The translations under genes were made by a program, and so were the position numbers. A stretch of DNA of 59,227 nt, from contig CAJUGO010000012.1 in assembly GCA_910585865.1 (NCBI GenBank), positions 1 to 59,227 on the forward strand, written 5' to 3'. Origin of the DNA: an uncultured Ruminococcus sp. Lineage in GTDB: Bacteria; Bacillota; Clostridia; Oscillospirales; Acutalibacteraceae. The first letter of the stretch is position 1. The number at the start of each line of letters is the position of its first letter. The notes beneath the pieces are model-generated. The model searched no databases. It was not told the origin of the DNA and saw only the letters and a program-made list of their open reading frames with translations. This document shows positions 10,001-18,965 of the stretch, piece after piece.

Positions 10001-11370
10001 TTGGAAAGAATAACGTTTTCAAAGCGGGCACAATATCTACAGTTGCTGAAAAAACTGCGCTTGGTTTTGTTAAAAAATATGCTCAGGAGCGCGGAATTGT
10101 AATGCACAAGGCTGAAGAAAAGCGCCTTGCAATAGGATGCACAGGTGTAAAAAGAACTACAGGGCAACATCCCGGAGGAATGGTTGTTGTTCCAAGAACA
10201 AATGATGTTTATGATTTCTGTCCTGTTCAGCATCCGGCCAACGATGTTAATTCGGATAATATAACTACTCATTTTGATTTCCATTCAATCCATGATACAA
10301 TCACCAAGCTTGATGAGCTCGGACACGATGTTCCAACAATATACCATTATTTGGAAATGTTTACAGGTATTCCGGTTATGGATGTCTCAATGAGTGATCC
10401 CGAAGTAATGTCTTTATTTACGTCTCCGAAGGCTCTTGGTATAACAAAAGAAGATATTGATTCCGAAACAGGTACTTTTAGTTTGCCGGAATGCGGAACA
10501 AGTTTTGTACGCGGAATGCTAATTGAAGCCAAGCCGAAAACTTTTACTGATTTATTGCAAATTGCCGGACTTTCTCATGGTACTGATGTATGGCTCGGCA
10601 ATGCACAGGAGCTTATCCATAAAGGAACTTGTACAATTTCAGAAGTTATAGGTACGCGTGACTCTATTATGACATATTTAATGCATAAGGGGCTTGATCC
10701 CAGTATGTCGTTTAAAATAATGGAAATTGTAAGAAAAGGAAATGCAACCAAACTGTTGACCGAAGAACATTTCAAGGCAATGCGTGAACACAATGTTCCT
10801 GAATGGTATATAGATTCATGTATGAAGATTAAGTATATGTTTCCTAAAGCTCATGCAGCAGCATATATGATTTCTACTCTCAGACTTGGCTGGTACAAGG
10901 TGCACAGACCGATCGAATATTATGCTGCATACTTTACGGTAAGAAGTGAGAATCTTGACGGTGCGGTCGCAATGCAGGGGCATAAGGCTGTTCGTGATAA
11001 AATGAATATAATTAAACAAAAACAAAGTGTACATGAAGCGACTGCGAAGGATGAAGCAGAATATCAGACACTACAAATAGTTAATGAAATGATGGCAAGA
11101 AAAATTGAATTTTTGCCTGTTGATATTTATAAATCCGAAGCATCTATGTTTATTGTTGAGGATGGAAAAATACGGCTGCCGTTTTCGTCCTTGCCAGGTG
11201 TAGGCGAGACAGCAGCAATTTCCCTTGCCGAAACCGGCAAAAAAACAGAATACCTTTCTATTGAAGAAATGCAGATTAAAACTAAGGTTACAAAAGCTGT
11301 TATTGAAACATTAAAAGAAGTTGGTATTCTAAAAAATTTACCTGAAAGTTCTCAGATGTCATTATTTTAA
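7009..11370 (+). CDS. polC: DNA polymerase III alpha subunit, PolC type (Gram-positive replicase)
   Basis: Main replicative polymerase of low-GC Gram-positives, with built-in 3'-5' proofreading. At 1453 aa it has the expected order: N-terminal region; OB fold around residues 235-335; a PHP domain begun by RVELHLHTNMSQMD; a DEDD exonuclease inserted around 430-600 (FICFDIETTG, then AHNAPFDTSF and HRATDDA); the rest of PHP; and the polymerase domain. That domain has GSRGSVGSSFVATM, a zinc-binding CPKCKH...CPEC pair and the catalytic PDIDLNFSGE. FPKAHAAAYM and a helix-hairpin-helix LPGVGETAA lie toward the C-terminus. It follows ispG by 15 bp. Confidence 0.98.
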   Translation: MKTLGEVFNSQFGINLPDSVSNGVMTKLNINNEARLVTFWVKFDGLIERQVLFDSEKCIARELKVNAAVIKPQYSSKLFSTDYFSQLYIAIKRDIPSINGTLNNAEVNFDGTDITINLLNGGKNLLDSKGFDKALVKIIADEFNIHVGVKYTGTFEAEAESLEYKEAIKNAQEQISRAQLEKAAEFYKDEEETSAKVKEKHAEECTSNIEIREGKFATPQIIQSSIRPLYGNSIRGKMIPISAIAGDSGRIVIWGDVFDIEKRITKSGDKNIFTIDITDYTGSTTVKIFNTIKDSAVIDTIKKGNTIVVQGDVEYDKYAGELVVNARSIGTAQKVNVTDNAKKKRVELHLHTNMSQMDAVTSAGDLVNRAYKWGHKAVAITDHGVAQAYPDAMKAADKINKDEEKIKVIYGLEAYFMDDLVESVTGDSDTSFEGTFICFDIETTGLSAARDKITEIGAVKVVNGEIKETFSTFVNPEMPIPQKITQLTGITDDMVKSAPSQSEAVTAFLEFAGNNVLVAHNAPFDTSFIRKACENMGREYNCTSIDTVAISRAILSDIKNCKLDTVAKYLRLGDFNHHRATDDAEILAKIFICLCQRLKDDYNINKTSEINTKIAGGDFKKLPTYHQIILVKNYTGLKNLYKLISYSHLNYFYKKPRIPKSELIKHREGLIIGSACCAGQLYSAVLSGKPWAELKQIASFYDYLEIQPSGNNSFLLREGRFNSLDELLDIDRTIIKLAKELGKPVCATCDVHFMDPTDSEFRKILMAGQGYKDAENQAPLYFRTTAEMLKEFEWLGKEKAYEVVVENPNKIAEMCESIRPIPKGTFPPNIEGAQEQLIDITWKRAKDKYGDPLPEIVKARLDKELNSITTYGFSVLYMTAQKLVADSEAHGYLVGSRGSVGSSFVATMSGISEVNPLCPHYVCPKCKHSEFITDGSYGSGFDMPPKDCPECGTKMDQDGHEIPFETFLGFKGDKVPDIDLNFSGEYQSKSHRYTEELFGKNNVFKAGTISTVAEKTALGFVKKYAQERGIVMHKAEEKRLAIGCTGVKRTTGQHPGGMVVVPRTNDVYDFCPVQHPANDVNSDNITTHFDFHSIHDTITKLDELGHDVPTIYHYLEMFTGIPVMDVSMSDPEVMSLFTSPKALGITKEDIDSETGTFSLPECGTSFVRGMLIEAKPKTFTDLLQIAGLSHGTDVWLGNAQELIHKGTCTISEVIGTRDSIMTYLMHKGLDPSMSFKIMEIVRKGNATKLLTEEHFKAMREHNVPEWYIDSCMKIKYMFPKAHAAAYMISTLRLGWYKVHRPIEYYAAYFTVRSENLDGAVAMQGHKAVRDKMNIIKQKQSVHEATAKDEAEYQTLQIVNEMMARKIEFLPVDIYKSEASMFIVEDGKIRLPFSSLPGVGETAAISLAETGKKTEYLSIEEMQIKTKVTKAVIETLKEVGILKNLPESSQMSLF

Positions 11371-11382
11371 GAGGTGATAATT

Positions 11383-12678
11383 TTGAAAAAACTGCTCTCT
11401 TTAAAAAACATACTTATCTGCATTGCATTTACTGTATTTTTACTTTTAGTAAAAGATAATATGCAAATTGTATGGTCTATACTTAATACAATAGCAGGTA
11501 TATTAACTCCGTTTGCAATTGGATTTCTATTTGCATATATACTCAACTTTCCATATAAATTTTTCTATGGAAAAGTCTTTGGGAAAATGGGTACAAAACG
11601 TAAAATTTTTTTGAATTTTAAAAAACCTCTTGCAATACTATGCACCTACACAATTGTGCTCGCAATATTTATTGTATTAATTGCAATTGTAGTTCCGCAG
11701 CTGGCTGTCAACCTAATGAGTCTTGTTGACAATCTACCTGTATATTTTGATGTATTAAAGAATAATGTAAGCGGTGTAATTGACTGGTCTAATGATAAAT
11801 TTAATATCGCTATTGATGCAGAGAAAGCTATTAATAATGTTCTTTCCACAATTACTTCATTTTTATCCGTTGAAAATGTGACAAAGCTGTTTGAGATGAT
11901 TATGTCAACAGCAGGCGGTATTTATAATTTTATTATGGGCGTTGTAATTTCAGTTTACTTCCTTGCTGCAAAGGAAACATTATGTTATCAGGTAAAAAAA
12001 CTTGCTGTCGGATTTCTTCCAATAAGATATTTGCCTAAAATTTATGAAATAGTTGATATTGCAGATACAAAATGCGGCCGTTTTCTTGTTGGTGATATAA
12101 TAGATGCTGGATTTTTGGGAATTTTAACATTCATTACTATGTCAATATTTCAATTACCTTATGCTCCTCTTATATCGGTGTTAATAGGAGTTACCAATGT
12201 TATTCCGTTTTTCGGACCGTTTATCGGTGCAATCCCAAGTGCATTCATATTATTCCTGATTGATCCGTGGGATATGATTTGCTTTATTATTATAATAGTC
12301 ATTATTCAACAACTCGATGGCAATCTGTTTAAGCCGAAGATTATAGGAAGTCAGGTAGGACTATCCAGTTTCTGGGTTCTCTTCAGTGTTATAGTTGGAG
12401 GTGCTTTATTCGGAATAGTCGGACTTATACTCGGAACTCCTATATATGCTGTAATTTATGCACTGGTGAGTAAAAAGGTTAAAAACAATATTGAGAATAA
12501 AGGAAAAATTGCCCAGGAAGCACTTGAATTTGAAGTGCTTAATTATGCAAAAATAGCCGAGGAACAAAAGAAAATCAGAGAAGAAAAAGAGATTATACAA
12601 AGAGAAAAACTTAAAAAGTTTATCGGATTTAATAAATCAAACGAGGAAGAGGAAAACACAGAAGAAAACAAAGAATAA
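11383..12678 (+). CDS. AI-2E family (YtvI/PerM-like) membrane protein
   Basis: Predicted polytopic inner-membrane protein of the AI-2E/UPF0118 family, whose members are linked to sporulation (YtvI), autoinducer export or ion transport; the substrate is unknown here. About eight hydrophobic segments are visible. The conserved TNVIPFFGPFIGAIPSA and LDGNLFKPKIIG motifs lie in the second half. The C-terminus is a charged, Glu/Lys-rich tail of about 60 residues. I chose the TTG at 11383, because the GTG at 11374 lies inside the GAGGTG ribosome site. It starts 12 bp after polC, and no terminator separates it from the his promoter. Confidence 0.85.
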   Translation: MKKLLSLKNILICIAFTVFLLLVKDNMQIVWSILNTIAGILTPFAIGFLFAYILNFPYKFFYGKVFGKMGTKRKIFLNFKKPLAILCTYTIVLAIFIVLIAIVVPQLAVNLMSLVDNLPVYFDVLKNNVSGVIDWSNDKFNIAIDAEKAINNVLSTITSFLSVENVTKLFEMIMSTAGGIYNFIMGVVISVYFLAAKETLCYQVKKLAVGFLPIRYLPKIYEIVDIADTKCGRFLVGDIIDAGFLGILTFITMSIFQLPYAPLISVLIGVTNVIPFFGPFIGAIPSAFILFLIDPWDMICFIIIIVIIQQLDGNLFKPKIIGSQVGLSSFWVLFSVIVGGALFGIVGLILGTPIYAVIYALVSKKVKNNIENKGKIAQEALEFEVLNYAKIAEEQKKIREEKEIIQREKLKKFIGFNKSNEEEENTEENKE

Positions 12679-12682
12679 TAAT

Positions 12683-12711
12683 TTGACAATCATAATTTAT
12701 TGTGATACTAT
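12683..12711 (+). promoter_or_regulatory. Strong extended -10 promoter for the histidine operon
   Basis: TTGACA (12683-12688), a 17-bp spacer and TACTAT (12706-12711) with an upstream TGA extended -10. The hisZ ATG is 39 bp downstream. No T-box, attenuator or leader peptide fits in that short leader. Confidence 0.8.
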
Positions 12712-12750
12712 ATTAACACATTAGTGTACTAAAGCGTTTGTGAGGTTAAT

Positions 12751-13926
12751 ATGAAAAATAATATGAAGTTAACACCTGAGGGAACAAAAGATTTTTTATT
12801 TGCTGAATGTTCAGCAATGGATTATATATGCGGAAAAATCGAAAATGTGTTTGTTTCAGGCGGTTTTAAGAGAGTGATTACACCGGGAATTGAGTTTTAT
12901 GACGTGTTTTCCATTCCGTGCAGCGGTATATCACAAGAGTCAATGTTTAAGACAACAGATAATCGGGGCAGGATTTTAGTTGCCCGCCCTGATTCGACAT
13001 TGCCAATTGCAAGAATGGTATCTACTCGTTTAAAGAACAGTACTTTGCCCGTGAGACTTTATTACAAGCAGGCTGTTTATCGTAATAATCCTACACTTAC
13101 TGGCAGACGCAATGAACTTATGCAGATGGGTGTTGAACTTCTCGGTGTAAAAGGAAAAAGAGCGGATATTGATATTCTTACAACAGCAGTTAAATCCATT
13201 TCTGAAGTTGCTGATGATTTTAGAATCGAGCTCGGGCATGCTGAGGTGTTTAATGCTTTATCACAGGAACTTGATATTGATGAATATTTTAAGGAAAGAA
13301 TAAGGGCTACTATTGAGAGCAAGAATTACTCTGCTTTAAACAATTTGCTTGATAAACTTGAACCATGCAAAGCTGTTTCAGCTATACGAAGTTTACCGTC
13401 TTTGTTTGGCGGTGAAGATGTTTTTGATAAAGCTGCCCAAATCTGTAAAGGTACAAATGCTGAGTCGGCACTTGAGTATCTGCATGACATTTATAGTGAC
13501 CTTGCTCCGTTAAATCTCGGCGATAAACTGATTATTGACCTGGGGCTTGTTCAGCGTAACGATTACTATACAGGTATTGTTTTTACCGGATATATTGAGG
13601 GAATTGGAGATGCAGTAATTTCAGGTGGCAGATATGATGAACTCCTTTCAGAATTTGGGACTCCTATGGGAGCAGCCGGATTTGCAATTGATACCGATGC
13701 AATTACAATCAAACACTTGTCAGATGATAATGTAAGCTATTCCGATAATCCTGATGTTTTAGTTTTTGCTGAGGATGGACATGAAATTGAAGCAATAAAT
13801 TATGTGGATGAGCTCAATAAAAGCGGGGTTAAAGCCCGGTTCAGTGTACTTCCTTCAATAGAAGAAACAAAAGATTTTGCTTTTAAAAGAGGAATTCCTG
13901 AGGTAAAGATAATAAACGGATGTTAA
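12751..13926 (+). CDS. hisZ: ATP phosphoribosyltransferase regulatory subunit
   Basis: Catalytically inactive relative of histidyl-tRNA synthetase that pairs with short-form HisG and gives it feedback control by histidine. It shows class II synthetase-like blocks: TPEGTKDFLF at the N-terminus, RPDSTLPIARMV, RNNPTLTGRRNELMQMGVELLG, and GLVQRNDYYTGIVFTGY. It ends at 391 aa without an anticodon-binding domain, as expected for HisZ rather than HisS. It heads the operon, and the 209-aa HisG after it is the short form that needs HisZ. The 69-bp gap to hisG is the largest in the operon. Confidence 0.93.
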   Translation: MKNNMKLTPEGTKDFLFAECSAMDYICGKIENVFVSGGFKRVITPGIEFYDVFSIPCSGISQESMFKTTDNRGRILVARPDSTLPIARMVSTRLKNSTLPVRLYYKQAVYRNNPTLTGRRNELMQMGVELLGVKGKRADIDILTTAVKSISEVADDFRIELGHAEVFNALSQELDIDEYFKERIRATIESKNYSALNNLLDKLEPCKAVSAIRSLPSLFGGEDVFDKAAQICKGTNAESALEYLHDIYSDLAPLNLGDKLIIDLGLVQRNDYYTGIVFTGYIEGIGDAVISGGRYDELLSEFGTPMGAAGFAIDTDAITIKHLSDDNVSYSDNPDVLVFAEDGHEIEAINYVDELNKSGVKARFSVLPSIEETKDFAFKRGIPEVKIINGC

Positions 13927-13995
13927 TTTGGTTTGCATAAGTAGAAACTTCAGAATTATAAAGAGATTGAAAATATTCCAGAAAGGATAAATCAT

Positions 13996-14625
13996 ATGAA
14001 ACCTATTAGAATTGCTCTTACAAAGGGAAGGCTTGAAAAAACGACTGTTGAGCTTTTTGAAAGAATCGGATACAATTGTGATGAGGTAAAGAATAAAGGC
14101 AGAAGACTTATTTTGCCTGTCGGTAATAATGATTTTGAGGTTGTGCTTGCAAAAGCTGCTGATGTTATTACATATGTTGAACATGGTGTGTGTGATTTGG
14201 GCGTAGTAGGAAAGGATACTATCCTTGAAAACGGAAATTCATTTTATGAATTGCTGGATTTGGGATTTGGCAAATGCCGTTTTGCTCTTGCTACAAAAAA
14301 AGATTATGATTTTTACAGCGGATATAATACTAAGATTATTGCTACAAAATACCCTAATGTTACAAGAGCGTTTTTTGATGAGAAAAACATGGATGTTAGT
14401 ATTATTAAAATTGAAGGATCTGTTGAACTTGCACCGCTTGTAGGTTTATCAGACGGAATTGTCGATATTGTTGAGACCGGATCAACACTTAAAGCTAACG
14501 GTCTTGAAGTAATAGAATGGGTAACTGATATTTCTGCCAGACTTATTGCCAATACAGCAAGTTTAAAATTAAGAAAAACAGAAATTGAGGAAATACAAAA
14601 AAAATTGGAGGCAGTAACACGATGA
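13996..14625 (+). CDS. hisG: ATP phosphoribosyltransferase, short catalytic form
   Basis: First committed step of histidine synthesis: condenses ATP and PRPP to phosphoribosyl-ATP. The 209-aa length lacks the C-terminal regulatory domain of long HisG, consistent with the hisZ gene upstream. Motifs are RIALTKGRLEKT, VEHGVCDLGVVGKDTI, and the PRPP-binding GLSDGIVDIVETGSTLKANG. An AGAAAGGA site precedes the ATG. Its stop overlaps the hisD start by 4 bp (ATGA), suggesting translational coupling. Confidence 0.96.
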   Translation: MKPIRIALTKGRLEKTTVELFERIGYNCDEVKNKGRRLILPVGNNDFEVVLAKAADVITYVEHGVCDLGVVGKDTILENGNSFYELLDLGFGKCRFALATKKDYDFYSGYNTKIIATKYPNVTRAFFDEKNMDVSIIKIEGSVELAPLVGLSDGIVDIVETGSTLKANGLEVIEWVTDISARLIANTASLKLRKTEIEEIQKKLEAVTR

Positions 14626-15911
14626 TAACTACTGTAACTGCAAATGGAAAAAAAGAATACGAATTTATTGATCTGTTGAAACAAAGGGCACAAAATTCTG
14701 ATAAAAGCGTGGTGCCTGTTGTATCAAAAATAATAGATGATGTCAGAGAACATGGTGACGATGCCGTAAAGGAATATACAGCAAAATTTGACGGCAAAGC
14801 TCCTGAAGAAACTGAAATATCAATATCCGATATAGATAATCTCATTTCAAAATGTGATAAAGACTATCTTAATACAATAAAAAAAGCAGCGGAAAATATA
14901 GCTGATTTTCATAGAAGGCAGCTTCAGCAGAGCTGGATGACTACTAAAAGCAACGGTGTAATGATGGGGCAGAGGGTAAGAGGTCTTAAACGTGTCGGTA
15001 TTTATGTACCAGGCGGTACGGCGGCATATCCTTCATCAGTGCTCATGAATGCAATTCCGGCGAAAATTGCAGGTGTTGAAGAAATAATAATGTGCACGCC
15101 GCCTCAAAAAGACGGCACTGCTAATCCAAATATTATTGCTGCGGCAAAAGCGGCAGGTGTTGACCGTATTTTCCTTATGGGCGGCGCTCAGGCTGTTGCC
15201 GCGCTTGCATATGGCACAGAAAGCGTTCCAAAAGTTGATAAAATAGTCGGTCCCGGCAATATCTATGTTGCGACAGCAAAAAAGCTTTTATACGGTACGG
15301 TTGATATAGATATGATTGCAGGACCCAGTGAAATATTAATTATTGCCGATAAAACGGCCGATCCCAGATTCTTAGCGGCTGATTTAATGAGTCAGGCAGA
15401 GCATGATAAGCTGGCTTCTGCCATTTTGCTTACAGACAGCGCAGAAATTGCAGCACAGACTGAAAAAGAACTCGAAAAACAAATTAATAGTCTTTTGAGA
15501 AAAGATATCATAAGGAACTCGATTGATGATTTTGGTGCAATAATTGTGTGCAGTAATATGTCTCAGGCAGTTGAATTTGCTAACGAGCTTGCACCGGAGC
15601 ATCTTGAAGTTTGTTGTAAGAATCCTATGGAATATGTCGGTAAGCTTGACAATGCAGGCTCCGTATTTTTAGGCAATTACAGTCCGGAACCTTTAGGTGA
15701 CTATTTTGCAGGTCCAAACCATGTCCTTCCGACAAGCGGTACAGCAAGATTTTTCTCACCGCTGTCAGTAGACAGCTTTATAAAGAAATCCAGCTTTATT
15801 TATTATACTGAAGATGCGTTGAAAGCAGACGCTGAGGATATTGTGCGTTTTGCAGATACAGAAGGACTTACTGCACACGCCAATTCAATAAAAGTGCGCT
15901 TTAATATGTGA
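14622..15911 (+). CDS. hisD: Histidinol dehydrogenase
   Basis: Zinc enzyme that oxidises histidinol to histidine in two NAD-dependent steps, the last reaction of the pathway. GIYVPGGTAAYPSSVLMNAIPA, the signature IDMIAGPSEILIIAD, and the metal-region motifs LMSQAEHD and LAPEHLEV are present. The 429 aa length is standard. Translation is probably coupled to hisG through the ATGA overlap. Confidence 0.97.
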   Translation: MITTVTANGKKEYEFIDLLKQRAQNSDKSVVPVVSKIIDDVREHGDDAVKEYTAKFDGKAPEETEISISDIDNLISKCDKDYLNTIKKAAENIADFHRRQLQQSWMTTKSNGVMMGQRVRGLKRVGIYVPGGTAAYPSSVLMNAIPAKIAGVEEIIMCTPPQKDGTANPNIIAAAKAAGVDRIFLMGGAQAVAALAYGTESVPKVDKIVGPGNIYVATAKKLLYGTVDIDMIAGPSEILIIADKTADPRFLAADLMSQAEHDKLASAILLTDSAEIAAQTEKELEKQINSLLRKDIIRNSIDDFGAIIVCSNMSQAVEFANELAPEHLEVCCKNPMEYVGKLDNAGSVFLGNYSPEPLGDYFAGPNHVLPTSGTARFFSPLSVDSFIKKSSFIYYTEDALKADAEDIVRFADTEGLTAHANSIKVRFNM

Positions 15912-15931
15912 TATGAAATGGAATGTATATA

Positions 15932-16984
15932 ATGTCTTATAAATTAAATAAAAAGATTTGTGATCTCGAGCCGTACGAACCAATAAGCGGTACATATAAA
16001 ATCAGACTTGACGCCAATGAGTGCCCTTTTAATTACCCGGATGATATTATAATGCAAATAAAGAAAGAAATTGAATGCATTGATTTCAACCGTTACCCGG
16101 ATCCAAGCGCATCAAGTGTAGTTAATGCCTTTGCTGATTTTTATGGAATCAATCCGAAATATGTAACTGCGGGAAACGGATCTGATGAGCTTATATTTCT
16201 TATTGAATCGGCATTTATGAAAAAAGGAGATAGAATGCTTGTTGTCTCTCCCGATTTTTCAATGTATAAATTTTATTCATCTATTTGCGAAATTGAATGT
16301 GATACTTTTATAAAAGATGACAGTTTAGAAATTGACGTAGATGCACTTATAAAAAAAATAAATGATGATAATATAAGTCTTTTGTTGCTTTCAAATCCCT
16401 GTAATCCAACAGGAAAAGGAATAACAGCTGATGATGCACGGAAACTTATAGAGTCCGTTAAGGCACTTGTTATACTTGATGAAGCATATATGGATTTTTG
16501 GGATCAGAGTTTAATCAATGAAACTGACAATTATTCAAATCTTATTGTTTTCAGAACCGCATCCAAGGCAATAGGTTCGGCAGCGCTTAGACTTGGTTTT
16601 GCAATAGCTAACAAAACTATTTCCCGAGCAATTAAAGCCGTGAAGTCACCATATAACGTAAACAGTATTTCTCAGGCAATTGGCAGTATCATATATAAAA
16701 ATAAAGAATATCTGAAAAATCAGCAAAAAACAATTGTCAATAACAGAGAAACACTGTATAATGATTTATTAGAGATATCCAAAAGTATAAATGACTTTGT
16801 TGTTTTTAAAAGCTGTGCGAATTTTATTTTTATAAAAACCTCTTTTGGTAAAGATTTATGGGAATACCTGAAATTAAATTCAATTGCAATAAGATATATG
16901 GGAGATTATATTAGAATTTCAGTTGGTACAGAAGATGAAAACATTCAGGTAATCAAGTCTATTAAGGCTTACTTGTCGAGGTGA
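15932..16984 (+). CDS. hisC: Histidinol-phosphate aminotransferase
   Basis: PLP-dependent fold-type I enzyme that transaminates imidazole-acetol phosphate with glutamate. LDANECPF, GNGSDELIFL, LSNPCNPTGKG, LDEAYMDFW and the PLP-lysine motif FRTASKAIGSAALRLG are visible. I prefer the ATG at 15932 (GGA at 15920-15922); an in-frame ATG at 15923 would add only three residues. It lies between hisD and hisB in a tightly packed operon. Confidence 0.94.
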   Translation: MSYKLNKKICDLEPYEPISGTYKIRLDANECPFNYPDDIIMQIKKEIECIDFNRYPDPSASSVVNAFADFYGINPKYVTAGNGSDELIFLIESAFMKKGDRMLVVSPDFSMYKFYSSICEIECDTFIKDDSLEIDVDALIKKINDDNISLLLLSNPCNPTGKGITADDARKLIESVKALVILDEAYMDFWDQSLINETDNYSNLIVFRTASKAIGSAALRLGFAIANKTISRAIKAVKSPYNVNSISQAIGSIIYKNKEYLKNQQKTIVNNRETLYNDLLEISKSINDFVVFKSCANFIFIKTSFGKDLWEYLKLNSIAIRYMGDYIRISVGTEDENIQVIKSIKAYLSR

Positions 16985-16988
16985 TTCT

Positions 16989-17567
16989 ATGCGCTGCGCA
17001 TATGCAGAACGTAAAACTAAAGAAACAGATATTAAAATTAAATTAGATCTTGACGGAGGAAATGTATCTATCAATACGGGTATAGGTTTTTTCGATCACA
17101 TGCTCAATGCTTTTGCAACTCACGGCGGATTTGGTCTTGAGGTTACTGTAAAGGGTGACCTTGACGTTGATGAGCATCATACAATTGAAGATACAGGAAT
17201 AGTGCTTGGTCAGGCTTTTGCCAAAGCATTGGAATCAAAAAATTCAATTGAAAGATTCGGCAGTTTTTATGTGCCTATGGATGAAGCTTTGGCTTTTTCA
17301 TCTGTAGATATAAGCGGAAGACCTTTTATTGTGTTTGATGCAGATTTTCCTCAGGGCAGATGCGGCAATTATGACTGCTCAATGACAGTTGAATTTATGA
17401 GGGCATTTGCTTTTAATGCTCAAATTACACTTCATGTAAAAGCTTTATACGGTGATAATTCACACCACATTACAGAAGCAATTTATAAAGCAGTTGCTCA
17501 TTCATTGAGAATTGCGGTTAGTCAAAATTCTACAAACAGTCTTCTTTCAACAAAAGGGGTGTTATAA
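16989..17567 (+). CDS. hisB: Imidazoleglycerol-phosphate dehydratase
   Basis: Manganese enzyme that dehydrates IGP to imidazole-acetol phosphate. The 192-aa length is the monofunctional form without the HAD phosphatase domain found in enterobacteria. Metal-binding motifs are FFDHMLNAFATHGGF and DEHHTIEDTG in the first half, and GDNSHHITEAIYKA in the second. The ribosome site GAGGTGA overlaps the end of hisC. A separate histidinol-phosphate phosphatase is needed and is not in this operon. Confidence 0.96.
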   Translation: MRCAYAERKTKETDIKIKLDLDGGNVSINTGIGFFDHMLNAFATHGGFGLEVTVKGDLDVDEHHTIEDTGIVLGQAFAKALESKNSIERFGSFYVPMDEALAFSSVDISGRPFIVFDADFPQGRCGNYDCSMTVEFMRAFAFNAQITLHVKALYGDNSHHITEAIYKAVAHSLRIAVSQNSTNSLLSTKGVL

Positions 17568-18287
17568 ATGATAATTTTACCTGCTATAGATATAAAAGAC
17601 GGCAATTGTGTTCGCCTTTTCAAGGGTGACTATTCAACAGTAGAAAAGGTTGCCGAATCCCCCTACAGCGCTGCACAGTCTTTTGCTGACGCAGGGGCCA
17701 AATGGATTCATATGGTTGATTTGGACGGTGCAAAAGATGCAAAACTTGTCAACGCAGATTTAATTTCTGATGTTGCAAAATCTTCCGGCCTTTCCGTTGA
17801 GGTTGGAGGCGGTATTCGTGATATGAGTGCAATAGAATATTATCTTTCAAGAGGCATAAACCGTGTTATTTTAGGTTCTGCTGCTGTTAAAAATCAGCAG
17901 TTTGTTATTGATGCGGTAAAAGAGTATTCAGACAGAATTGTTGTTGGAATAGATGCAAAAAACGGCATGGTAAGAGCAGAAGGATGGATTGATAATTCCG
18001 AAATAAACTATATAGAACTTGCTAAGCGTATGGAAGATATCGGTGTAAAGACAATAATTTTTACCGATATTGAACAAGACGGAACTCTTGCCGGCCCTAA
18101 TCTTAAACAGCTGGATGATCTCGTTCATGAGGTAAATTGCGATATTATTGCGAGCGGCGGTGTTGCTGTTCTAAAGGATATTATTAATCTTGCAGAACTC
18201 GATGTTTACGGTGCAATTTGCGGCAAAGCAATATATTCGGGAACTCTTGATTTAAAGCAGGCAATTTCAATTACAAACAAGATATAA
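17568..18287 (+). CDS. hisA: ProFAR isomerase
   Basis: TIM-barrel isomerase converting ProFAR to PRFAR. The N-terminal half has AIDIKDGNCVRLFKGDY with the catalytic Asp, then VEVGGGIRDM. The second half has IFTDIEQDGTLAGPN and IIASGGVA. The duplicated half-barrel pattern is clear. It begins directly after the hisB stop codon, with no gap. I considered HisF, but the LFKGDY loop and the TDIEQDGTLAGPN motif are those of HisA. The next gene is hisI, so hisH and hisF are missing from the expected place. Confidence 0.94.
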   Translation: MIILPAIDIKDGNCVRLFKGDYSTVEKVAESPYSAAQSFADAGAKWIHMVDLDGAKDAKLVNADLISDVAKSSGLSVEVGGGIRDMSAIEYYLSRGINRVILGSAAVKNQQFVIDAVKEYSDRIVVGIDAKNGMVRAEGWIDNSEINYIELAKRMEDIGVKTIIFTDIEQDGTLAGPNLKQLDDLVHEVNCDIIASGGVAVLKDIINLAELDVYGAICGKAIYSGTLDLKQAISITNKI

Positions 18288-18296
18288 GGTGAGAAT

Positions 18297-18611
18297 ATGG
18301 ATTTTGATAAATATTTTGTAAAATCAGAGCTTATTCCGGCTATTATTCAGGAAAAATCAACAGGCGAAATACTTATGCTTGCTTATATGAATAGGGAAAG
18401 TATGCAAAAAACCTTTGAGACAGGCTACACATGGTTTTGGTCACGCAGCAGGCAGGAGTTGTGGAACAAAGGTGCAACTTCCGGGCATTTACAAAAAGTT
18501 GTTGATATTTTTTCCGATTGCGACGATGATACATTGTTGATTACGGTGGAGCAAACCGGTTCGGCATGCCACACAGGAAATCACTCATGTTTTTTTAAGA
18601 AGCTGAAATAG
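18297..18611 (+). CDS. hisI: Phosphoribosyl-AMP cyclohydrolase
   Basis: Zinc enzyme that opens the purine ring of phosphoribosyl-AMP. It is a separate 104-aa protein rather than the HisIE fusion. The diagnostic block SRSRQELWNKGATSGHLQKV is followed by DCDDDTLLITV and the zinc-ligand stretch ACHTGNHSCF. It follows hisA by 9 bp with an AAGGTGAG site. Confidence 0.96.
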   Translation: MDFDKYFVKSELIPAIIQEKSTGEILMLAYMNRESMQKTFETGYTWFWSRSRQELWNKGATSGHLQKVVDIFSDCDDDTLLITVEQTGSACHTGNHSCFFKKLK

Positions 18612-18621
18612 GAGGTAAAAA

Positions 18622-18954
18622 ATGAACGATAGAGAAGTATTAGCTTCATTATATGCTACTGTTGAGAATAGAAGAGATAATCCAAAAGAGGGATCTTACA
18701 CATGCTATTTATTAGATAAGGGTTTGGATAAAATTTTAAAAAAAGTTGGAGAGGAATGCAGTGAAACCATTATAGCAGCCAAAAATAATGATAATAGTGA
18801 AACTGTTTATGAAATTGCAGATTTAATTTATCATCTTACAGTTATGATGGTAAAGCAAGAGATACCTCTTGAAGATGTTTTAAACGAGCTTGATAAGAGA
18901 AGCGAAAAAACAGGAAACTTAAAAAATTTTCACGTTGTTGACAAAAATACATAA
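18622..18954 (+). CDS. hisE: Phosphoribosyl-ATP pyrophosphatase
   Basis: MazG-like all-alpha enzyme that removes pyrophosphate from phosphoribosyl-ATP, step two of the pathway. The 110-aa protein has SYTCYLLDKGLDKILKKVGEE followed by the metal-binding ETIIAAKN and EIADLIYHLTVMM helices. AGGAGG lies just before the ATG. It is the last gene of the operon; inverted repeats follow within 15 bp. Confidence 0.96.
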   Translation: MNDREVLASLYATVENRRDNPKEGSYTCYLLDKGLDKILKKVGEECSETIIAAKNNDNSETVYEIADLIYHLTVMMVKQEIPLEDVLNELDKRSEKTGNLKNFHVVDKNT

Positions 18955-18965
18955 TTTTATCTATA

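Noticed and set aside
9719..10102. A 127-codon frame inside polC on the same strand
   Set aside because: It lies wholly within the intact polC reading frame in another phase and has no family features.
17568..18287. Reading this barrel protein as HisF
   Set aside because: Its LFKGDY loop and TDIEQDGTLAGPN motif are those of HisA.
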